A stretch of DNA of 64,000 nt from Trichobilharzia regenti (Eukaryota; Platyhelminthes; Trematoda; Strigeidida; Schistosomatidae): positions 70,184,887 to 70,248,886 of the forward strand of contig OX235262.1 in assembly GCA_944472135.2 (NCBI GenBank), given 5' to 3'. How positions within the stretch are numbered: the first letter of the stretch is position 1; the number at the start of each line of letters is the position of its first letter. The notes beneath the pieces were generated by a model. That model was given only the letters and a program-made list of their open reading frames with translations. It was not told where the DNA came from and did no database searches. The translations under genes were made by a program, and so were the position numbers. Positions 10,930-19,553 of this stretch are shown here, in pieces.

Positions 10930-11042
10930 GGTTGGCTTCAAGCTTCTGAAGTTACAGAGGCTGTAGTGTTTTTTCCTTCAGGGTGAGGTCGCTAGACTTA
11001 CACCCAACCTTCTTTCTATTCCGGTCTTATTATCGACTTGTG
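10930..11042 (-). mobile_element. SINE family C fragment
   Basis: Matches the body of other family C copies in reverse orientation, including the CAGGGTGAGGTCGCTAG and CACCCAACCTTC segments seen at 45.6 and 51.6 kb. The tRNA-like head is missing. Confidence 0.5.
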
Positions 11043-11069
11043 AACTAGATGAGGTTTAGGAGTGTACCA

Positions 11070-11665
11070 GCCGTAATAATATTGTTTCTCATGAGGTGCC
11101 AGTCAAGAATCAATTATCCAACAAATATGCAGAAGGAAATGAAGATGGAGAGGAATACTCTGAGGAGACATTCAAGTGACATTACACACAAAGTCACTGG
11201 GTGAAACTCGAATTGGGAGCGACGGGTTGGACGTACGAGTGTGTGACATTCATAAGATCACGTGAAGAGAAAAGGAATGCTTGTGTGTGCACTTATGGTA
11301 TCAGTTGAAAATGATGTCAGAGAATCAAATGCAATCAAGATGCACCACTAAAGCCCTATAGTTCATTCCGAACGCAAGAGATGAATAATGCTACAATAAT
11401 CAAGTATAGAACTAGCTAACAGTAACAAGCCTAATATTGTTAATCATTGTCTTAATTCACGCTGAGGAGGCCGACGAATGACACTGCGTGTCAAGCCCTC
11501 GAGTGGAATACTAATAGGAAGCGAGGAGCGGGTCGTCCGAGGTTGACATGGAGGAGATCGTGCGAGGAGGAAATTAGAGATTATGGTCAAACGTGAACCT
11601 AGCTGAAGAGGATATCACCAAATAGAAGCCCTATGTTCCACTTGGAACCCAAGGGTATAATAGTC
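11070..11665 (+). mobile_element. RTE-2 3' end relics (two)
   Basis: Two successive decayed copies of the RTE-2 3' end (about 11070-11400 and 11450-11665). The first includes AACAAATATGCAGAAGGAAA followed by a region alignable with the [17 protein letters not shown] coding segment at 63.0 kb. The second ends GAAGCCCTATGTTCCACTTG and GGAACCCAAGG. No open frame remains. Confidence 0.6.
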
Positions 11666-11679
11666 GTCTTAATTCACTT

Positions 11680-12006
11680 TGTAACAACAAAAGACAAGGG
11701 CCAGGCAACAGGTCGTTTATTTAGGAAATCAACAGATATATATTTTCATGTACATTATTATAGATTATTGTAAGCAAACAAACACAGTCTTCTGAATGGT
11801 GGTTTCTCACTGAACGTTAATCTTTCATCTCTTTGTGGCTGTTTATTGAAGTTCAGATTATCTATCTGCAAATTGTATCCGCCTACGCAAAGTCTGCTGT
11901 GATTGGTTGTTGAATATGTCTTTGCTCTTATTTTTCTCATGACCGATATTGGGGACATAAACATTGACGTAAATTACGGTCTACCAACCAGCCAACTCTC
12001 ACTACA
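11680..12006 (+). mobile_element. Solo LTR with 4-bp TSD
   Basis: A 327-bp copy of the LTR family, starting TGTAACAACAAAAGACAAGG and ending CTCTCACTACA. Exact ACTT duplications sit at 11676-11679 and 12007-12010, typical of integrase-type LTR retrotransposons. No internal region is adjacent, so it is a solo LTR. Confidence 0.85.
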
Positions 12007-12639
12007 ACTTTACATTCAACGGTCTTTCTCTACTCAGATGGGAGTATGTTGCCATCAGATCTAAATACTCAAATAATATAAACTGATCCTAATAATTTTA
12101 CTATTATTGGGAGTAGATATATGAAAACGAAATTCTTATATTTTTGTGTTAATCTCAGCGATGTTGAAACGAATAATTCATTTATATGCGGAGACCTTTA
12201 CTATTTTCCTTCTGATTATTCCCCTGAAGAAGTTCGAGTCAGTTATTTATTTCAATGTCATTGGGATTTATATTAATACAATCGTCGTTTTGTTCAAATG
12301 TCTATGACGTCCTTATGTAATTTAAAGTTAGGTGGTTGGAAGCAGTCATTGCAAAGCTCTGAACTTAGGTGTCGTGCTTGATGACACTTGTTAGTGAGAT
12401 AGATGGCACTGAAGCCTTCGTGCTGATTGACTATATCCACCTGACACCATGCCGAGGTACACCTAGTTTGGTAACCACCTTGAAGACTTGACTGATAGGA
12501 TTCAGTGCAATTCTATCAATGAGTCATTCTCCTAAACCTGCAGTGGAGAAATGATTCGCTAATTTTTTAAATCCAATACTCAATTGATCGTGTAGGCTCT
12601 CTTTGAAAAGTACTCTTCAATTTGCTGACTGTCTTGTAG
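12007..12639. other. Intergenic, possible decayed SINE A at 12330-12530
   Basis: Mostly featureless. About 12330-12530 contains pieces resembling family A (GATAGGATTCAGTGCA, and a CACC...GTAACCACC stretch), too decayed to bound. Confidence 0.3.
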
Positions 12640-13210
12640 ACATGAATATAAAATTAAAACAATTAGTTCCTTTGATAAATTTGAATAAGGCATTTAAAAG
12701 ATAAATTTTACGATTTGATATCATCATTTCATAGTTTCTTTACAATTGCTTAACAACTTAGAGGGTTGACAATAAGAAAATAAAATGTATGACAATCACT
12801 CAGTTATATAAAACAAAAGTACATACTAGTGACCAATCATATTTAAATAGGCCAAGTAGTCTATAATAGGCTATTGTTTTTTGTACACATAGTTTAGAAT
12901 ATATGTGATTAGTTCAAAGTGCTTAAATCATCGCTTTTAATAACCTTGACTTAGAGTTATGTGAAATAATTGTGAAACATACATTAATATTGATTTTGTG
13001 ACCAGACATTAATAAGTGCTTTGCAATGGATGATGATGGATTTCTATTCAGATTAATTGCAATGGAATTTTCTGTGTTTTATTAACCATTTTGGAACATG
13101 TTCTTTTTGAAGACACTAGAACATTCTGTTGGTTCTACCTATACAAGTGTCACCGTAACTGCAGGTGAACTTGTAGATGCAATTTGAAATAGAGTTCACA
13201 GAATTTCGTC

Positions 13211-13223
13211 CTTTAATCGTAGG
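13211..13223. repeat. Target-site duplication, left copy (nested PLE)
   Basis: CTTTAATCGTAGG, identical to 14190-14202. Confidence 0.85.
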
Positions 13224-14189
13224 ATACATCCAAAATACGTTGGTCCAAATGGGTTATCATAGTAGATTTGTAAGGAGACACATGAACACCAGGTACAATA
13301 AAGAGAAGATGACAACAGTTAAAAAGAAGCAACTGTTCATGAAACTGCAATTTAATGGGGACGTGGCTAGCGAAGTCTTACATCTGAGATTATCGAGAGC
13401 GATAAAACGGACTTATACTGCTGCGGCCCTTTGTTTGTCATTATCCAGCCATCGACGAATTATGATTGCTCAAGTGAAAGACAAACCACCTAGCTGTGCC
13501 ATTTATAAGTGTATCTATAAATTTAGTTGCTCCTGTGGAGAAAGCTATATAGGCTGAACAACTGGACAGCTTAACAAACGCATTAATGAGCATCTTCCTT
13601 CATGGTTCGGAAAGGGTCGAATAAAATCTATACAAAGTTCTATTTTGGCTCATTTAATTGATAGTTGTCACCAAGTGGACAAAAATAGTGCCTTCAAAGT
13701 TATCTATCGCATTCCATTTAGCCTTTTGAACGGAATCAGAACCTGTCGTTTACACTTAGCCGAAGCTATGGGAATTCGAGAGAACAGTCCTAGTCTTTGC
13801 ATACAAGAGAAGTTTGTTCTACATTTCTCTCCCTTAGCCTAGGTGAATTCTATTCAAAACCCTCCCAACCTTTCTTATTTTCCATCTCCTTCGTACCTTT
13901 ATGATATTTATTTAAACTCTGATTATCTGTCCACTTCACCTTTTAATATTTGACCTAATTTATTTATTTTTGAATGGTCTACATATACATATACTACCTT
14001 TGTTATTCTTATTACCTGCATAAACCTTATAATCAATATTTTCGTTATTAATTACGTTCAAAACATATTATTATTTGATCCACAAAATCACCGTCATTGG
14101 TTAAAAATTTTTATATATAAGTCTATGTAAATTAGAGTAAAGCCTGAAGATCTAATTGAAAACGATATTGTTCGTTTATATGCCTTGTT
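13224..14189 (+). mobile_element. Nested Penelope-like insertion (GIY-YIG end), 5'-truncated
   Basis: A 966-bp insertion bounded by 13-bp perfect duplications. It encodes the end of a PLE polyprotein: LRLSRAIKRTYTAAALC (linker) then CIYKFSCSCGESYIG, TTGQLNKRINEHL and AEAMGIRENSPSLC. The frame is open from the left flank to 13842 except for one TGA at 13555-13557, right after ESYIG in the endonuclease core. The rest is 3' UTR. It is a different PLE lineage from the one it interrupts. Confidence 0.82.
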
Positions 14190-14202
14190 CTTTAATCGTA
14201 GG
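14190..14202. repeat. Target-site duplication, right copy (nested PLE)
   Basis: CTTTAATCGTAGG. Confidence 0.85.
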
Positions 14203-14749
14203 TAAAGCGATCGAAAATGTTCGAGATGTGAGGGAAAAAGATACGGCGTAGAATGTGCGATTGATGGCTGACCGAAGTCTTTGAGCTTTCAGCTGCATAA
14301 TTTGATCACCCTTGAGTGGGGTAGGTTAATAAAGATAGCTTTCTTAGGTACAGGAGCTGTCCTTTCAAGATGTGGTGTATCCTTACTGTGACAATTGATA
14401 ACGTTTTCTGGATATAACCGTTAACTAGTAAAACTGAATGTATGTGTTGATTCTCATCCATCAATGTGTCGCTCGTGCATATTGTGTGGGCCCTTGAAAA
14501 CAAACATTTCAGTAGGGGACGTTTATACTGGATGGGAAGAAAACAGGTGAAATGAAGATATTGTCCACCCCATGTCTATTTACGAAATATAGATCGCCTA
14601 ATCGTTCCATCATCTCTTCTGGTCATTGTAATATCCAGGAAACTGAGTTTGTTATTCGATTCGAATACGGAAGTCACTCAGATATTAGGATGAATATGAT
14701 TAAATAGAGTAATAAAGTTTTTAATAGACTTTTAAGATAATCTTAAGAT

Positions 14750-15445
14750 AATGTTTCTAATCTAAGTGATAGACATAGGTAATTGTATCCCATTGCTTGT
14801 GATGTAATCACAAATGAAATCGACAATTTCATGAAGCGGAACATCAGTGAATATAAAAGATTAAAAAAAAGAGATAATCTTTTGGCGTGAATTCTTTGCT
14901 TACTAAAGTATCCTTAATTAAGGCTGTTGATATTCGTTGTGATGATTACATATCTTCTAGTTGTCTTCTATTCCTTATTCCTCTAAGCTACTTGAAAAAT
15001 TGTTTATTATTATGTGCTGAAAATGTCCATTTCACTTGCGACAAGTGGATTGCGTTGCTACAGGGAATTCACTGGGATTTTTTTGGTTGATGCGTATATG
15101 TTCTAAACTGAAAATCTATCCGGTGATTTTTATTGTTAAAGTGTCTTTTTATAGGAGATATGTTGATGACATTATTCTGCTACATAATAATTACGAAGAT
15201 ACGAGTCGTCTACTGGACGGACTCAACTCTGTACAAAATCACATAAGTCTTACATGTGAAGAAGAAAAATGCAACCAATTCGCATTCCTAGACATAATTT
15301 TGAATAAGAGAGAAGATGGGTCAGCAAGACTGACAATTCATAGAAAGGCTACTTGGAAAGGGCGGTACTTAGATTTTCACAGTTTCTGTCCACTAGAGTA
15401 TAAGAGAGGCTTGGTAAAGTGCCTATTTATTGAAAAGAATTTAAT
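14750..15445 (+). mobile_element. Penelope-like reverse transcriptase fragment
   Basis: Plus-strand relic with KNCLLLCAENVHFTCDKW, a decayed GIPMGSP-type motif reading GIHWDFFG, then FYRRYVDDIILLHNN (catalytic YVDD at 15159-15170), FAFLDIILNKREDG, RKATWKGRYLDFHS and PLEYKRGLVKCLF. These are the PLE RT core and thumb motifs in order. One frame change precedes YRRYVDD. It ends abruptly in a family A SINE piece. Confidence 0.75.
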
Positions 15446-15540
15446 GTACTTTAATTGGACACTAGTAACTAGTGTGATGTGTCTAGTCCTTTATTTTGGT
15501 GCAGACTGAATTCTTTCAGCTAGGTTTGAAATGTGGCCAC
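15446..15540 (-). mobile_element. SINE family A body fragment
   Basis: Reverse-oriented segment with GTGTCTAGTCCTTTATTTTG and GGTGCAGACTGAATTC, common to all family A copies downstream of the ribozyme. Confidence 0.6.
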
Positions 15541-16284
15541 TGTTATGTACTTTGGTTCATATCAAGAAAGACTGACTGCAGAAGCCCTACATATATGGGT
15601 GAATCCCAACAGGTTAAACAGACGTGAAGGTGTGATGTTAGCTGATGCATGGCAAATCCTGATTAATAAATAAAATAAAATTTGATATGTATGAACAAGT
15701 AGTCACACTTGGTCAAATTCCCGATTGTCTACGTCTTCTTATGGAGAGAATAACAAATCTAAAAATTATATTTGTAAAAATGTCAACTATCCGGTCAAAT
15801 CTGATCACAGCTCATATGAGAATAGCAAATGTTACTGTTATGTACTGCTGCTGAGTGGTTAATAGTAAGTTTTCCCCGTCGCCAATTATGTTATGTACTC
15901 GTCGAGTAGTTAATAGTCCTGACGCGGAAAGAGGGAAATCAGAAGACCACCAGGTTTACGATGATACTTGTATTTTCCAGACAAGGAAAATAATTGTCAC
16001 ACAAGAGCGTGAGTGAAATGGTACGTAATGTACGGAACGTGGGAACAAGTATGAACAAGTGTACAGTACAAAAGTATATATGAAAATGACTAATACACAT
16101 GAACCAATAAACAGACAGTCTTAACATGATTGGTTGTAATGTCATGTGACAACAAGGTCATACATGTTTATTTAGTTAGTGGACAGACAAAAGCATATTG
16201 TCAGTTATAATGAAATATCGATCCATATACACATAGCAAAATATAATAGACTGTCAAAAACAAAACACGCATCATGTGGATACA
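15541..16284. other. Intergenic, no recognised feature
   Basis: No identifiable coding region. Short echoes of PLE sequence near 15.6 kb are too decayed to assign. Confidence 0.35.
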
Positions 16285-16500
16285 TATCAGTGACCATTCT
16301 AGATAGCTCACCATCACGGTGCACTTTGAATTGTTGATATTAGATGGTTGGAAGCAATCGGTAGGAAGCTTTGGACCTTCAAGGCCGCAGATATGCCTTG
16401 CTGACTGGTGAGTGCCAACTAGCACGAAACCTAGGTTCAAGGCTTCCTGCCGATTGCCTCCAACCATCTGATATCATTAGAATTCAATGTATTTGTACAG
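16285..16500. mobile_element. SINE family A, two opposed pieces forming a hairpin
   Basis: A minus-oriented piece (16285-16378) abuts a plus-oriented ribozyme piece (16384-16476). The outer 43 bp (16336-16378 and 16433-16475) are inverted repeats with a few mismatches. The plus piece has the hammerhead layout but with four extra bases in the core (CTGACTGGTGA) and GTT instead of GTC, so it should not cleave. Confidence 0.65.
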
Positions 16501-16779
16501 CTGACACCATAGTCGACGAAAGTGAAACATTGACGCATAATGTTGTTGAAAACAGATATCCTTTTAAACCGGAATAGAAGTTAGTCTATTCCGTTCCTCA
16601 GATGACAGATACATTTATTAAATTACTTTACAACAGAGAAATAAATAGTAAGATTTTAGAACAGAGATTAAATTCGATCATCCCTAGAAAACTTACTATG
16701 CAGCCCGCTCACACTATAATTGTTGAAAAAGCTAAAAAGCTGCTCTCCTACAAGCCTCAAACATTGCATAGGTAATCCA

Positions 16780-16885
16780 GTCATATCCCATTATTATTTA
16801 AATCGTTTGCATTCCAAGTGGAGCATTGGGCTTCAAGCTGAGCTTTGAAGTTTCAGTAGCGATGGTTTTCTCTTTAACAAGGCAT
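16780..16885 (-). mobile_element. SINE family C fragment
   Basis: Reverse-oriented 3' part with ATTCCAAGTGGAGCATTGGG, CTTTGAAGTTTCAGTAGCGA, as in other family C copies. No tRNA-like head. Confidence 0.5.
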
Positions 16886-16889
16886 CAGT

Positions 16890-17265
16890 CAACCACCTAT
16901 CACCAAAAAAATATACAGAGTGCAATGGGGATGGATTGGATATACATTGGGTGACATCACACGCTAGACAGACCCTCGATTGAAACCCGAATGGGAAATG
17001 ACAAGTTGGGCGTGGATCTGAGATTGAAGAGACATTCAAGTGGCATTATCCACACCAAGCCCATGAGTGGAACTCGAATAGGAAGCTATGGGTTGGACAT
17101 TTATGAAGTGACATTTAGAAGATCATTTGACTAGGAGGAAATGGAAGTTTGTGGGCAGTCGTGCAGTCAGCTGAAAATGATACTAGAGAATTAAGTGCAA
17201 TAAAGATGTGCCATTGGAGCCAAAGCGCAATATTTACCATAATCGTCTTAATTTACTTCATATTC
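16890..17265 (+). mobile_element. RTE-2 3' end relic
   Basis: Contains GGGGATGGATTGGATATACA and the RTE-2 tail-type segment, alignable with the 3' end at 63.0-63.2 kb. Frames closed. Confidence 0.5.
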
Positions 17266-17334
17266 TACAAGGTATAATAACGATCTTCAACTACTCGGAT
17301 GGAAATATGTTGTAATAAGATTGAAATATTGAAT

Positions 17335-17850
17335 TCAATTTATATAAACTGCCATCAAAATTTGACCATACAGCTCCACAGATATTGGGAGTCTAGTGAA
17401 AGTATCATCAATGTAAGTGTAGAACTTGGGCGTTGTGGTAGAATGTAATTCCACATCAGATAATTTATTTTTTGATATAACACACAATGAGGCAGTATTA
17501 ATAACCAGATAACGTTTCAAGCACAATTCATTGCTCATAATCATATCAATGTACTCACACAGTTTCATAATTTGCTTTATACATATTTTTTTCTCTCCTG
17601 CTTGTTGTTTGTTGCGATTTTCCATATCTCCGGTACAGGAGTTGAGTCGTTTCGACTATACATGTTAGCTGTTGATTCGATGATTAATCCGTCTCTCCAC
17701 CTAAATATGTTACTTTCTAATACTCTCACTCTATCCCCCCTATTGCGTGATTACACACAAGTGAATGCAGTGCAAATAGCCGAGCTTTTTTCCAAGTTAT
17801 TTAACTTAGCAGGACCAATCATTCTAGGTCTAGCTAAATTTTTATAATCT
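17335..17850 (-). mobile_element. Penelope-like 3' end with terminal repeat relic
   Basis: On the minus strand it carries a decayed GIY-YIG C-terminal part (NDSTPVPEIWKI), then the pLTR-type sequence with GATATGATTATGAGCAATGA and GTGCTTGAAACG. That sequence also occurs at 22.3, 23.1, 24.0 and 58.7 kb. Confidence 0.55.
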
Positions 17851-18305
17851 AATAATCCAAATGATCTCACATTATAAGCGATGTTTCGTCCTAGTCAGAA
17901 GTACACACCAATAGGGGTTCAAATCCTGGAACTCCAGGCTCATTCACATGCATAAACCTTTGATATTATTTTATTTTATTCTGATTATTTCCCTGAATAT
18001 ATTCAAGTCAAATTACCTGATGAAACGTAAGAATTATTACTATTCAATATCACTAGGATTTATAACACCCAATTGTTCAGTTGTTGCTGCTGTTCTGGAC
18101 ATAGACTTCGGTGCAAACTGCATTACCACCCACGACTACCTACCACGGACTCGAGGTGTATTTAGCTAGGATGGCCACGTCTCACACACTTATCTGACAG
18201 AAGGCAGTCAACTCCCACACACAAAAAAACTAGAAACATGACACTGATCACTAGCCCCCCTCTCCCACCATGCCTAGTAACTAATCTATGAAATTCAAAG
18301 TGTGT
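17851..18305. other. Intergenic, no recognised feature
   Basis: No identifiable feature apart from AT-rich DNA. Confidence 0.35.
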
Positions 18306-18318
18306 AGAGGTTGTATAC
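18306..18318. repeat. Target-site duplication, left copy (SINE C)
   Basis: AGAGGTTGTATAC, identical to 18549-18561. Confidence 0.9.
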
Positions 18319-18548
18319 GTGCGTCGGTGGCATAGCGGTTAGGACGCTCGCCGACCATGCACATGGTCCCGGGTTCGACCCCCGGCCGACGCACTCCTTT
18401 ACCTCGCTAAGCCAGTAGTGAGACTGGTAAAGCGGAAAAGTTGGGCATGGGGCTGACAACTCCATCCTGTAAAAATAAACACTGCTATAGAAACTCCAAG
18501 CCTCTAGCTTTGAGCCCTATGTTCCACTGGGAAAGTGAAGGAAAAAAA
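18319..18548 (+). mobile_element. SINE family C, complete copy with 13-bp TSD
   Basis: The tRNA-like head at 18321-18393 has a perfect 7-bp acceptor stem (GCGTCGG with CCGACGC), a perfect 5-bp T stem (CCGGG, CCCGG), and pol III boxes TGGCATAGCGG and GGTTCGACC. The D stem is poor and no regular anticodon stem forms, though GACCAT and ATGGTC make a local hairpin. The body reads on to CTATGTTCCACTGGG and an A-rich tail. The exact duplication on both sides defines the unit as 230 bp and makes this the reference copy. Retroposition would depend on a partner LINE; its 3' portion resembles the RTE-2 tail, a plausible partner. Confidence 0.88.
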
Positions 18549-18561
18549 AGAGGTTGTATAC
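18549..18561. repeat. Target-site duplication, right copy (SINE C)
   Basis: AGAGGTTGTATAC following the A-rich tail. Confidence 0.9.
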
Positions 18562-19442
18562 ACAGAAGAGAATTCTCACTTTACTGAAGGGTATATGTAT
18601 CAATCAATATAAATGTATATTAACAAGCTTAACAATTGTATACATATATACAAGCATATATGTATATATATTTCACAAGATATGAAATCTTCTTTCATTT
18701 TTATTGTTGTTGTTTGTTGTTCTCAAAACGTTTAAAGCATAACTGAAAAATGAGAGAGAAAAAGTATCTCATTCATTAAAAGAGAGAGAGAGGAAGAGAA
18801 GGCAAAAAAGTGACGAAAGAAAACTGAACAAATCGGGAAAAAAAACAACAATGAGGCTGATGCACACACACACATTGCTATCTACTGCTACTAGACATTA
18901 TAAAATCTACAACAATGATATTTATTAAAAAAAAGGCAACAGAATTTACAGTATCACCACCTTTAGGCATTACAAAAAACAAACAGAAATCATTGAGAAC
19001 CACAGGTGAAAGATCAAAAACAACAAAATAACGAAAGACATTCCGTTTGTGCAAATACTGGATGGTTAAAAATGTCAATTCATTATTTTAAAAAAGACAG
19101 TGTTATATATCAATAAAGCTATAAATGAATTCATAATCTGTTATCGATTGGTTCACATTCATTGATGATCATAGAAGGAAGGATTGGATTAAGGGATAGT
19201 AGATATATAAAATGGGCAAATAGAAATAATTTCAAAATTTTTATACACATTTATTTGTAAAAGCTAAATAGAAATGTTCAAGACAGGGAGAGACAGAGAA
19301 AGGGAGAGTGCTCCATTCTCTACTGTGTCTTGGTGCTTATATGTAGGCGTACGTGTGTGAGTGTGCCTCTGTCTATCTGTGACAACATATAAGAAGAACT
19401 ACACATAAGATACATATATGTGTATGCATGTATGTGATAAAC
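18562..19442. other. ATG2 3' flank, low-complexity DNA
   Basis: Purine-rich stretches (AGAGAG near 18780), ATAC-rich repeats around 18640-18670 and a short CA run near 18865. No coding signal. Confidence 0.45.
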
Positions 19443-19448
19443 TTTATT
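19443..19448 (-). terminator. ATG2: Candidate ATG2 polyadenylation signal
   Basis: AATAAA on the minus strand, nine bases after the ATG2 stop codon. This would give a very short 3' UTR, so a more distal site is possible. Confidence 0.4.
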
Positions 19449-19457
19449 TCAATTTCT

Positions 19458-19553
19458 TCATAAACCATAAGTATTTTTCCATTTTTGTTCATCTTCAACT
19501 TTGGCTTCAGGTCTTAGTTGATTACGTAACCCACCGAGAATATTGGCGGTCAC
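19458..19553 (-). CDS. ATG2: ATG2 terminal exon
   Basis: Encodes [15 protein letters not shown] and a lysine/glutamate-rich end, then TGA: 31 residues plus stop. The acceptor is TTTCTAG; phase 0. [12 protein letters not shown] is the conserved last block of ATG2 proteins. Confidence 0.92.
   Translation of the reverse strand: MTANILGGLRNQLRPEAKVEDEQKWKNTYGL

Larger units (their letters stand above)
12640..14745 (-). mobile_element. Penelope-like element, 3' half, split by a nested insertion
   Basis: Minus-strand element occupying 14745..14203 and 13210..12640. Reading leftwards: the end of the RT with NNKLSFLDITMTRRDDGTIR and QYKRPLLKCLFSRAH, a linker with RLRSAINRTFYAVSF, the start of the GIY-YIG domain CIYKFTC, then a 3' UTR shared with the copies at 53.2 and 56.4 kb. 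It is interrupted at 13211-14202 by a second PLE on the opposite strand. Several stops and frameshifts; inactive. PLEs normally encode an RT followed by a GIY-YIG endonuclease, which is the order here. Confidence 0.75.

Noticed and set aside
17378..17420. PLE reverse transcriptase motif YIDDTF on the minus strand
   Set aside because: It lies after the GIY-YIG end and terminal-repeat sequence of a PLE and lacks any other RT motif nearby. It looks like a chance match.
18321..18393. A functional tRNA gene
   Set aside because: The acceptor and T stems are perfect, but the D stem has mismatches and no 5-bp anticodon stem with a 7-nt loop forms. The sequence is the head of a 230-bp unit bounded by a 13-bp target duplication.
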